Notes under the pieces: generated by a model
Seen by the model: only the letters and a program-made list of their open reading frames with translations
The model's database searches: none
Told to the model about the DNA's origin: nothing
In this document: positions 8,455 to 15,541 of the stretch, piece after piece
Layout: the number at the start of each line of letters is the position of its first letter
How positions within the stretch are numbered: the stretch's first letter is position 1
Program-made: the position numbers and the translations under genes
NCBI GenBank assembly: GCA_947167715.1
Contig: CAMVJD010000009.1
Span: 1-64,000, forward strand
Direction: 5' to 3'
Source of the DNA: an uncultured Eubacteriaceae bacterium
Lineage (GTDB): Bacteria > Bacillota > Clostridia > Lachnospirales > CAG-274
Length of the DNA: 64,000 bases

Positions 8455-10020
8455 ATGAAATTAAGAAAAACAGCACTTTTGTTAACATTTACGTTATTAT
8501 TCAACACAACCGCATTCGGAAGCTCGGAAAACTCATCCGCGTATGCAGCCGCAGTTTACCCCTTTGCCGCGGATGAGACCGCAAGTCCCGCCGCGGATGA
8601 AACGGTAAGTCCCGCTGCGGTAAAGCTTGAATTAGACTGTGTATCCTGGACACCGTATAACGGTGCCTGCTGGCAGCTGAAAAACCGGAATATCAAGTGC
8701 GTACCAAAGTATATTGTAAACCTGTATAAAAACGGTACGCTCCAAAAGGAATACCAACTAACGGACAGCCATAACTATGACATTATACAGTATTACTACA
8801 ACAGCTTTGACATCAATGTTGATTTTAACGAGGAAATGAAAAAAGACCCAAGCGGGGAGTACACATTTGATGTTACCGCCATTGGCGACGGCAAGGAAAC
8901 GCTTAACAGCGATACGGTAAAAATAGATACGGTATATTTATATAAGGAACCGTATTATTCCGCAAATATATATGCTGCGGCAGCAAACAGCGGTATCATA
9001 GAGCTGCTGCTTATGAATTCCGCCATACCCTATGTATGGTATTGTGATTATGACGAAAGCTTTTTTGAAAAAACCTCGCAGGCAAATATAACGCAGGGCA
9101 TAGATATTCCCGGCGGTGAGAGCGGCGATTTAATAAACCTAAGACCCGTTAAAAGCGGCAGTACGGAAATAAGGTTTGTTTTTCGCGATTATTCGCCTGA
9201 AAGCACACCTTATGACAACGTAACATACAAAATAGATATTGACGAAAATTTGATACCCACGTTAAGTGTACTTGACCCGACGGCGGAATATAGTTTCGGC
9301 GATGCGGATGCCGACGGTATGCTTACATCGGCCGATGCCGCAGTTATTTTGCAAAAGGTACTGACAGACAGCTACACTATGCCGCTTGAAGAAGTCACCG
9401 AATATTATATGGCATACCTTGATGTTGACAGAGACTTTTCCCTTACCGCAGCCGATGCCGCAACGGTAATGCAAAAGGTAATTACAGACAGCACGGTAAT
9501 GCCTGTAGAGGCCGAATTTGCCCGAAAGTCGGAATACCTGGGCGGGTACGCGCTTGACTTTGAAAGCACGATGCTTTCATATAACAACGACAGCGATTTT
9601 TTTTACGGCAACGGATTTTTCCCAAAAAACGATGCAAAAATGATAACATCCGCAAATGAGTTGGATGCATATTGCCAAGCGGAGGACATAAAAGGAAAAT
9701 TAAATGAGGATAAATTTAAACAGCATTTATACGATACCTTTGGCAAAGATGTTTTCAAGACAAAAAATATTGTGCTTTTATCGACCACCACGCCAAGTAT
9801 TGCAGATAAACTAAAGGTAACCAAGGTCTTAAGCGAGAATAAAGCACTTAAAATAACGCTTAACGCTGTAGCCCCCGAGGTATACCCCGATGCACTTGAC
9901 GGAAGGATAGCTGCAATTTGTATAGATAAAAGCCGATACGGTGATATTTCGGTCGAAACTGACCATTACCTAACGGAAAATGGCAAAGGTGTATTTTTCT
10001 ATAACGAAATATGGCAGTAG
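8455..10020 (+). CDS. Secreted dockerin protein with chagasin-like (I42) inhibitor domain
   Basis: 521 aa. A signal peptide ending near AYAAA is followed by a beta-rich domain (about 55-165). At about 175-268 lies a region with chagasin-type loops: NSAIPYVW resembles the NPTTGYxW loop, and a GGESG segment is followed by LRPVKSG and a strand leading to RDYSPE, like the glycine-rich and RPWE loops. Chagasins block papain-type cysteine proteases. A type I dockerin follows (about 278-352, two calcium loops), then an unrecognised C-terminal domain of about 170 residues. The gene starts 93 bases after the M56 protease on the same strand and may share its control. Dockerin is sure; the inhibitor call rests on motif resemblance only. 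Confidence 0.65.
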   Translation: MKLRKTALLLTFTLLFNTTAFGSSENSSAYAAAVYPFAADETASPAADETVSPAAVKLELDCVSWTPYNGACWQLKNRNIKCVPKYIVNLYKNGTLQKEYQLTDSHNYDIIQYYYNSFDINVDFNEEMKKDPSGEYTFDVTAIGDGKETLNSDTVKIDTVYLYKEPYYSANIYAAAANSGIIELLLMNSAIPYVWYCDYDESFFEKTSQANITQGIDIPGGESGDLINLRPVKSGSTEIRFVFRDYSPESTPYDNVTYKIDIDENLIPTLSVLDPTAEYSFGDADADGMLTSADAAVILQKVLTDSYTMPLEEVTEYYMAYLDVDRDFSLTAADAATVMQKVITDSTVMPVEAEFARKSEYLGGYALDFESTMLSYNNDSDFFYGNGFFPKNDAKMITSANELDAYCQAEDIKGKLNEDKFKQHLYDTFGKDVFKTKNIVLLSTTTPSIADKLKVTKVLSENKALKITLNAVAPEVYPDALDGRIAAICIDKSRYGDISVETDHYLTENGKGVFFYNEIWQ

Positions 10021-10027
10021 ATACTTA

Positions 10028-10188
10028 AAAAAACTATTTCATTTTTGCCCCGATCGTGGTATACTTATTATATCATATCGGGGCTCTTTTAATGAAAAAA
10101 AGCATTTTATATGAGTGTTAAAAAACGAGACGGCAAAAATCAGATTTTGCCGGAAATCTTGAAAACATCGGCATTTGGAAAGGTTTGA
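10028..10188 (+). pseudogene. Remnant of a second xis-int junction and integrase 5' end
   Basis: From 10028 the sequence matches 27971 onward: the TTTCATTTTTGCCCCGAT hairpin, the spacer, then an integrase start at 10111 encoding MSVKKRDGKNQIL (intact integrase: MSVKRRDSKNRIL). After about 13 codons the similarity to int stops, and the sequence changes to the copy of the PTP 5' region. The frame ends at a TGA at 10188. About 1.2 kb of integrase is missing. This is best read as the scar of an older related element. Confidence 0.8.
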
Positions 10189-10230
10189 GAAAATGATAAA
10201 AATAATGTTCGTCTGTCACGGCAATATGTG
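10162..10230. repeat. attL: left 69-bp direct repeat of the IME
   Basis: Matches 29404-29472 with four mismatches. It contains the 5' end of the PTP gene, from 26 bases before the ATG into the P-loop codons. The repeat at the other side runs into the intact gene. Confidence 0.8.
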
Positions 10231-10240
10231 TAAGTTTTGA
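10193..10240 (+). pseudogene. Truncated PTP gene stub at the left end
   Basis: Encodes MIKIMFVCHGNMCKF and then TGA. The first 11 residues are identical to the intact PTP at 29435, after which the frame enters element DNA. This is what integration into the 5' end of the gene leaves at the distal junction. Confidence 0.75.
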
Positions 10241-10287
10241 AGAAAAACCGCATAAACAGCAGGCATTGAGCATTATTGAAACTTGCC

Positions 10288-10307
10288 TTTACAACTACTT
10301 TACAACT
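10288..10307 (+). repeat. Left arm-type integrase binding sites (candidate)
   Basis: Two copies of TTTACAACT begin 11 bases apart (10288, 10299), about 60 bases inside attL. The same nonamer with the same 11-base spacing occurs after int at the right end, as expected for arm sites of a Tn916-type integrase. Confidence 0.6.
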
Positions 10308-10515
10308 TTTAAATAAAAAGGCAGAAATTTATATTTTGAAATGAGCTTCGATATGATAAACCACTAAAACCTGCAAGTTGCGGCTTGTGGGTTTTATTTT
10401 TCTGCCACGGGATATCAGTAAATCGTGACAGAAAAAATCGTCTTGAATTATTATTACGCATAAGAAGAAAATAATATAAAAAACCTACAAGATGTAATTA
10501 TCCAAGTTTTAAAAC

Positions 10516-10621
10516 TTTAAATAGCCTTATAAATTTTAAATTATGTTTTTAAATTTAAAATTCAATTGACATATTTAAAATTTTGTGTTAATATTTTAAA
10601 TATAAGGCGGTGAAATTTAAA
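10516..10621 (+). repeat. Phased TTTAAA array across the AlbA_2 gene promoter
   Basis: TTTAAA starts at 10516, 10535, 10554, 10574, 10595 and 10616, at 19-21 base spacing (two helical turns), with one extra copy at 10548. The array covers the -35, -10 and leader of the next gene. The stretch from 10310 to 10515 shows nothing else I can name. Confidence 0.55.
10566..10594 (+). promoter_or_regulatory. Promoter of the AlbA_2-domain gene
   Basis: TTGACA, 17-base spacer, TAATAT (4 of 6 bases), 28 bases before the ATG at 10622, embedded in the TTTAAA array. Confidence 0.6.
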
Positions 10622-12064
10622 ATGAATGAGACAGAATTAAAAAATATTGTAAAAAGAATTCAAAATGCCCAAGCCGAGTTTCAAACAGTCGAAGTAAAAC
10701 GAAGCAAGACCAAGGCGACCGAAAGGCTGTTTGATACCTTATCCAGTTTCTCTAATCAGGATGACGGCGGCGTTATAGTGTTTGGCTTGTACGAAAGTGA
10801 GGGCTTTACCGTGACGGGTGTGGATGATGTTCAGGAACTTCAAAAAAGCGTGATGAATCAGTGTATGCAAATGGAACCTCCCGTAAGAGCTGTTTTTACG
10901 GTTGCGGAGATAGACGGGAAAAATGTTGTTTCGGCGGAAATACCGCCCATTGACATAACGGAACGCCCTTGTTTTTATAAAGGAAAAGGGCGACTTAAAG
11001 GGTCGTATGTGCGTGTTGGTGAAGCCGACCAGCCTATGAGTGAATACGAGGTGTACAGTTTTGAAGCGTACCGCAAAAAGTATCAGGATGATATTCGTAT
11101 CGTTGAAAGAGCGGAAATAACATCGCTTTCCGGCGATAAGCTTGAAAACTATCTGAAACTTTTAAAAACAGACAAGCCGAACCTCGGTAATCTTGAAGAC
11201 AATCAGATAATGGAACTTATGAGCGTTATAAGGGAGAACAAACCTACTCTTGCAGCAGAGTTTTTGTTTGGACTTTACCCACAGGCGTTCTTTCCTCAAC
11301 TCGGTATTATAGCGGTATCAGTTCCGGGTACAGAGGTCGGTGATACCGATGTCGATGGTTCAAGATTTATAGATAATCAGCGTATTGAGGGCACGATCCC
11401 CGAAATGGTAGATGCAGCACTGCATTTTGTTCGAAAGAATATCCGTAAAAAAACCATCGTCGATCCCGAAACGGGCAAACGCAACGATAAAATGGATTAC
11501 CCTATAAATTCCGTTCGTGAGGCGGTGCTTAATGCCCTTGTACACCGCGACTACAGTATTCACACAGAGGGTATGCCGGTGCAGCTCAGTATATTTGCAG
11601 ACCGTCTTGAAATAACAAATCCCGGTGGTCTTTACGGCAGGCTTACTATCGATACACTCGGCAAGATACAGCCCGACACAAGAAATCCCGTACTTGCCAC
11701 GGCGCTTGAAGTTATGGACGTTACAGAAAACCGCTATTCAGGTATACCGACAATACGCAGAGAACTGAAAGAACATGGTTTGCCCGCTCCCGAATTTCGC
11801 AATGAGCGCGGGGAGTTTACCGTATGTTTCAGACTTGGCGAAAAGAATGTGGATGCCGGTACGGGAAAAGATATAATCAATTTCTGTAAAATACCGAGAA
11901 CCCGCCAGGAAATAGCGGAGTATATCGGTCTTGGCTCGGTGACTTACGCAATGAAAAAGTACGTTCAGCCACTTGTGGATAGTAAAAAGATAAAACTGAC
12001 TATCCCCGATGCACCATCCAGCCCAAATCAGAAATATTATTCGGGAGCTGTTGCTGGAAATTAA
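10622..12064 (+). CDS. AlbA_2/Schlafen-like DNA-binding and ATPase-like protein
   Basis: 480 aa. The ATG at 10622 is chosen because AAGGCGG lies 11 bases before it; the GTG at 10610 would overlap that site. Residues about 10-130 fit the AlbA_2 (Schlafen-core) fold (TVEVKRSK, SFSNQDDGGVIVFGLYE). Residues about 295-390 fit the RecG-related C-terminal ATPase-like region (NSVREAVLNALVHRDYS, ITNPGGLYG). The end looks like a small DNA-binding helix module (RTRQEIAEYIGL). Proteins of this type are common on mobile elements as regulators or defence-associated genes. It is the first cargo gene inside attL, with a TTTAAA array at its promoter that could be an autoregulatory site. Molecular function is unproven. 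Confidence 0.7.
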   Translation: MNETELKNIVKRIQNAQAEFQTVEVKRSKTKATERLFDTLSSFSNQDDGGVIVFGLYESEGFTVTGVDDVQELQKSVMNQCMQMEPPVRAVFTVAEIDGKNVVSAEIPPIDITERPCFYKGKGRLKGSYVRVGEADQPMSEYEVYSFEAYRKKYQDDIRIVERAEITSLSGDKLENYLKLLKTDKPNLGNLEDNQIMELMSVIRENKPTLAAEFLFGLYPQAFFPQLGIIAVSVPGTEVGDTDVDGSRFIDNQRIEGTIPEMVDAALHFVRKNIRKKTIVDPETGKRNDKMDYPINSVREAVLNALVHRDYSIHTEGMPVQLSIFADRLEITNPGGLYGRLTIDTLGKIQPDTRNPVLATALEVMDVTENRYSGIPTIRRELKEHGLPAPEFRNERGEFTVCFRLGEKNVDAGTGKDIINFCKIPRTRQEIAEYIGLGSVTYAMKKYVQPLVDSKKIKLTIPDAPSSPNQKYYSGAVAGN

Positions 12065-12146
12065 ATCTACAGACAGGAGTGGGTTTGCAAGTCTCTGAGG
12101 ATGTCTTTGCCTTTGCCGGGGAAAAATGTCGACTTTTAACACATTA

Positions 12147-12180
12147 AGAAAAGCTCAAAACAAAACTTGGTAGCTTTTCT
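12147..12180 (+). terminator. Hairpin terminator after the AlbA_2 gene
   Basis: AGAAAAGCT and AGCTTTTCT form a 9-bp stem with a 16-base loop, about 80 bases after the stop codon. Confidence 0.45.
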
Positions 12181-12314
12181 CCAAACAAAACATTATCGGA
12201 CTCTGCCTGATACCAAATTTAAGTTGGGTCGAAGATAGGTTGAGAAAAAAGGAAAAAATGTAATATTATTTTGCGAGGGCAAAGATAAGACAACAAAATA
12301 TATAAGATTTTTTT

Positions 12315-12349
12315 AAGCCGCCTTTGACCATTATGTTCAAGAGCGGCTT
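12315..12349. terminator. Hairpin between convergent genes
   Basis: AAGCCGC and GCGGCTT form a 7-bp stem with a 21-base loop, T-rich on one side and A-rich on the other. It lies between the AlbA_2 gene and the convergent ASCH gene and could end the ASCH transcript. Confidence 0.4.
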
Positions 12350-12402
12350 TCTGTTAAAATAGTTTTATAAAAAAAGAACTACATTTTTGTAGCGGTTAAC
12401 AA

Positions 12403-12774
12403 CTAATCTAAATATATATATGATTGTGGTGCCTGATTAACTCCAAAATCAATAAGTTTTTTAGGAGTTTCATATATTACAACATTTTTCAATTTATAGG
12501 CAAAAGCTTTATTTTTTCCATCATAATAGGAAAAATAGAATTTTTTAGTTATTCCGGCTGCGGTTTTTGCAATTTCCCAAATTTCTTCTGGTGTTCCCTC
12601 TAAAATCTTGTCTATAGTAGCTTCTCCGACGATTTGTTTTTGAGGGGATGAAGCATAGAAAATAATGCGGTCTACACAATTTTTAGGTTTGTTCTTTCTG
12701 AATTCATATTGTTTTTTTCCTTCTAATATTACTTTAGCATATTTTGGTTTAATCGATAATAACATTGTTGACAT
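12403..12774 (-). CDS. ASCH-domain protein
   Basis: 123 aa. The N-terminal pattern MLLSIKPKYAKVILEGKKQYEFRK and the following IIFYASSPQKQIVGEA are typical of the ASCH branch of the PUA-like fold, which binds RNA or modified nucleosides and in some members hydrolyses acetylated cytidine. The start at 12774 follows GGAGGG by 8 bases, and the gene overlaps the end of the upstream GNAT gene by 26 bases, so the two are translated together. Pairing of an acetyltransferase with an ASCH protein suggests a shared nucleic-acid or nucleotide modification role, but the substrate is unknown. Confidence 0.75.
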   Translation of the reverse strand: MSTMLLSIKPKYAKVILEGKKQYEFRKNKPKNCVDRIIFYASSPQKQIVGEATIDKILEGTPEEIWEIAKTAAGITKKFYFSYYDGKNKAFAYKLKNVVIYETPKKLIDFGVNQAPQSYIYLD

Positions 12775-13852
12775 TAATGTTACCCTCCCATAATATTTGT
12801 TTGAATTCGTTTGGTGAAAGTCTAATTAACGCGGGATATATACCCCCGTGGCTTTTACTCCAATATCCATTAGCTTCGAGTGTATTATTGTTAATATTAT
12901 TACCTTCACCAAAATAGCCATAATAGAGCATTTCTATGACGAACATATGATTATTATTATCATATTGCATTTTTAGTTCATCTTTATCAAATACCGACTT
13001 ATTGCTAATTCTTTGAAGTAGTTCACTAAAAGACATAAAGAATTTCCTGTTTTGTTTAACCATGATTACATCTGTAACAATACAAAAAGATGTAATACAC
13101 GATTTATATTTTTTTGAGCCTTCACCAGTGTGAATGCGGTAAATGAAAATAGGTTCTCCGATTTTATATGGTGGTTGGGTATATTGAGCTCCAACATAAA
13201 TCTTACTAAGACCATTTCTTACGTTTAGCGCAACGTAACTTTGTAAAGTATTTTTCAGTTCCGAATACGGAAACATAGTATCATGATAATTATCATTGAT
13301 TAGCAAGTAGCCTGCATTTTGAAAATTGGGATTTATAAATGGAAATGATTTATATGGATTAGAATAATCTACATTTTTTCTGCTTCTTAGATACACACCT
13401 TCGTTATTGGAGTTATAGCCAATTTTGTTAAATCCAAATTTTGTTAATTGGGAAATTAAAACATCTTGTTTGTCAAACGCCGTTACATATACTTCTTCAT
13501 GTTCCAGTTGTTGCCATTTCCATAGCACAAGGCCAATAGCCCCTTCTCCAAGACGTTGACCGCGAAAGCGTTCGGCAATTTTTATTGTACTTATTTTACA
13601 ACGCATTATTTCCGGTAAGGAGTGATTCTGAAGTATAATACTTTCTTTTTCTGATTTAATAGATATAAAAGCACCGAGGCCATCTTCATCATTAAAAACA
13701 AGTGCAGTTCTTCCTTCGTTTGCCTTCTCCACAAACCATTTATCAAACGAAGGTGTCTTATCATTACCGGGATAGTCAGACTTTAAAGAATCAAAAAAAT
13801 GATCATTCAAATCAATATCGCTAAATTTTTTGAGAGAAAATTTCCCCGCCAC
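12749..13852 (-). CDS. GNAT-family acetyltransferase, two-domain
   Basis: 367 aa. Residues about 1-160 are a GNAT fold with an acetyl-CoA loop resembling RxxGxG (ERFRGQRLGEGAIG) and a C-terminal GFNKIGY strand. The remaining about 200 residues (from NVDYSNPYKSFPF) are a separate domain I do not recognise with certainty; a PUA/EVE-like fold is possible given the GEPIFIYRIHTGEG strand. It overlaps the ASCH gene and is AT-rich like other cargo of the element. It may act in an RNA modification or toxin-like process; that is inference. Confidence 0.65.
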   Translation of the reverse strand: MAGKFSLKKFSDIDLNDHFFDSLKSDYPGNDKTPSFDKWFVEKANEGRTALVFNDEDGLGAFISIKSEKESIILQNHSLPEIMRCKISTIKIAERFRGQRLGEGAIGLVLWKWQQLEHEEVYVTAFDKQDVLISQLTKFGFNKIGYNSNNEGVYLRSRKNVDYSNPYKSFPFINPNFQNAGYLLINDNYHDTMFPYSELKNTLQSYVALNVRNGLSKIYVGAQYTQPPYKIGEPIFIYRIHTGEGSKKYKSCITSFCIVTDVIMVKQNRKFFMSFSELLQRISNKSVFDKDELKMQYDNNNHMFVIEMLYYGYFGEGNNINNNTLEANGYWSKSHGGIYPALIRLSPNEFKQILWEGNINVNNVIID

Positions 13853-14095
13853 AAGTAGTTCCTCCTTAAAGTTGCTAAATACATCAAATTAACGGTAACA
13901 TTATTATATCTCTAAAATACAATCTGACTAAAGCTTATAATATTAGAAATAAAAACAACAGTTTTTAATAAATAATTTGACAGTTCATCACTATTTAATC
14001 ATTATAACAGATTAAACAGTAGAATTCAAGAGAAATATGATAATCTGTAATTATATAAATATAATTTTAGGGTTTTCAAATTTTTAATTCTATTG

Positions 14096-14101
14096 TATAA
14101 T
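14096..14101 (+). promoter_or_regulatory. -10 box of the retron operon
   Basis: TATAAT with a weak TTTTCA 17 bases upstream (14073-14078), about 34 bases before the PRTase-like start; GAGG serves as ribosome binding site. The 13,853-14,072 stretch is AT-rich with no other feature seen. Confidence 0.5.
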
Positions 14102-14134
14102 ATGATTATATAGATTTACTATTGAGGTTGATTT

Positions 14135-14971
14135 ATGAGAAATAATAAAATGAGATTTTCAGATTCGCTAGAAATATATAATTTATTTAAAAATAAAAAT
14201 TGGCAGATAGTTGAAGACAATAAGCATAGTTTATTTAATCGCTTTGTTAACCTGTTTAATTCTCTTAATGATGATAAACAGAGAAAATTATTAATAAAAC
14301 TTGCCAGTGAATATAAAACAATTCGTTTGGAACAATATAAAGAAAAAATGATAACAATCCTAAAACAGATCATAAAGAATGAATTTTCGCAATCACGGGC
14401 TATAAATATTATGCCTATCAAACTGCAAGAAGACCAATATACTGTTAAAAGTTCAGATTTTGTTAGTTATTTAATTAATTTAATTGATTTTAAATATGAA
14501 GATGAATTAGGTAGTAAAAATTATCATATAATAGGTTCGTTTTCTGAATTGAAAAAGAATAAAAATAAATTTCAAAGTAAAGATATTATAATAATAGATG
14601 ATTTTATAGGAAGTGGAGAATATGCATCAGGCGTTATAAAAGAAATAAACGATTTAGGAATAAACAATAAAAACATCATCATAACATCTTTATTTATAAC
14701 ACAAAGAGCGATTAATGTTTTATCCAGCTTAACCCCTAAAATTAAACTGTATTATGGAGAAATCGCTGAATCTCTTTTAAATTCTATTGATGAAAGTGAA
14801 AAAGAAACATTATTAGAAATAGAAAAATTACTAAATATTGATGGAAAATTTAGTCTGGGGTATGGTCAATGTGGATGCGGTATTACATTGATTAGAACGC
14901 CTAATAATACATTGCCTTTATTTTGGGTTGACGATAAGAATAAAACTAGAGCCCCATTCCCAAGAAATTGA
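14135..14971 (+). CDS. Retron-associated phosphoribosyltransferase-like effector
   Basis: 278 aa, AT-rich. The segment IIIIDDFIGSGEYASG (Asp-Asp at 155-156) fits the PRPP-binding signature of the phosphoribosyltransferase (PRTase) fold, four hydrophobics then DD and a small-residue loop. The C-terminal part holds FSLGYGQCGCGITLIRTPNNTLPLFW, possibly a metal or base-binding lid. The N-terminal about 90 residues are helical. It is the first gene of a retron set: 17 bases to the winged-helix-like gene, then the msr-msd RNA and reverse transcriptase. PRTase-like proteins are known partners in one retron class (type III in the published classification, from memory). In such systems the effector is thought to be toxic when the retron complex is disturbed. 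Activity and target are inferred. Confidence 0.75.
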   Translation: MRNNKMRFSDSLEIYNLFKNKNWQIVEDNKHSLFNRFVNLFNSLNDDKQRKLLIKLASEYKTIRLEQYKEKMITILKQIIKNEFSQSRAINIMPIKLQEDQYTVKSSDFVSYLINLIDFKYEDELGSKNYHIIGSFSELKKNKNKFQSKDIIIIDDFIGSGEYASGVIKEINDLGINNKNIIITSLFITQRAINVLSSLTPKIKLYYGEIAESLLNSIDESEKETLLEIEKLLNIDGKFSLGYGQCGCGITLIRTPNNTLPLFWVDDKNKTRAPFPRN

Positions 14972-14988
14972 ACTAAGGAGATAACTAT

Positions 14989-15297
14989 ATGGACTATGAT
15001 ATAAATGATATACTATTATTATTAGTTTCAATAAAAAAAACAGATCTCATATCGGATTATTTATTTGAAAACTTAGGTACTCTTAAAATTGCTAAAATAT
15101 GCGAATTTGCATTAGAAAACAATTACATAATTAATAACAATGGAATGTATTCTTTAACAAGCGATGGAGAAAACTATATAGAAAAGCTAAACAAAGATTT
15201 GAAAAAAAGGGGAATAGACAAGTGGATTGTGATTCCATCTAATTATAAAATCGACAAAATATCATTAGAATATATTTACTTACCTAACAAAATATGA
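14989..15297 (+). CDS. Small winged-helix-like retron accessory protein
   Basis: 102 aa. The order of short helices followed by LENNYIINNNGMYSLTSDGENYIEKL looks like a winged helix with its wing hairpin (YxLTxxG). A tail of about 35 residues follows. It starts 17 bases after the PRTase-like gene with AAGGAG upstream, and its last codons contain the promoter of the retron RNA. Small DNA-binding proteins accompany effectors in several retron classes and may read the msDNA. The fold call is from pattern only. Confidence 0.6.
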   Translation: MDYDINDILLLLVSIKKTDLISDYLFENLGTLKIAKICEFALENNYIINNNGMYSLTSDGENYIEKLNKDLKKRGIDKWIVIPSNYKIDKISLEYIYLPNKI

Positions 15298-15303
15298 TAT
15301 AAT
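15275..15303 (+). promoter_or_regulatory. Promoter of the retron ncRNA
   Basis: TTTACT, 17-base spacer, consensus TATAAT at 15298-15303. The expected start falls at about 15310, directly at the a1 strand of the msr. Confidence 0.65.
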
Positions 15304-15309
15304 ATATTT

Positions 15310-15525
15310 AGTGTTTTGCAAGTGTGTGATTTCCCTGAAATCTAGTAATACGAGTCGTATTGCGAATGTAATGTATGTTTCAAGCCCTGCAAGCAGAATT
15401 CTTTCGAAAGGGATTTCAAAATAATTCTGCTTTGCATGCAACAACTTAAGTTGTTGCACACGACATACGATGAAAGTTTATGCTTTCATCGTATGTCGTA
15501 GGATATTTTTAGTTGCAACACATCT
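15310..15525 (+). ncRNA. Retron msr-msd RNA
   Basis: Non-coding RNA template for msDNA, between the accessory gene and the reverse transcriptase. The ends pair as a1/a2: TGTTTTGCAA (15312-15321) with TTGCAACACA (15513-15522), 9 pairs with one mismatch. The msr part has two small hairpins, GATTTC-CCT-GAAATC (15328-15342) and AATACG-AGT-CGTATT (15347-15361). Then come a stem joining 15389-15400 with 15423-15435, a perfect 22-base palindrome centred on CTTAAG (15437-15458), and a perfect 17-bp hairpin with a 6-base loop (15460-15499), the probable msd. Exact branch guanosine and msd limits cannot be fixed by eye. The RNA ends about 17 bases before the RT start codon. Confidence 0.85.
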
Positions 15526-15541
15526 ATCTGAGGCGATAAAA

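Noticed and set aside
15470-15541. Upstream extension of the reverse transcriptase from the first ORF Met
   Set aside because: This part lies in the msd hairpin and a2 strand and has no ribosome binding site; the ATG at 15542 does.
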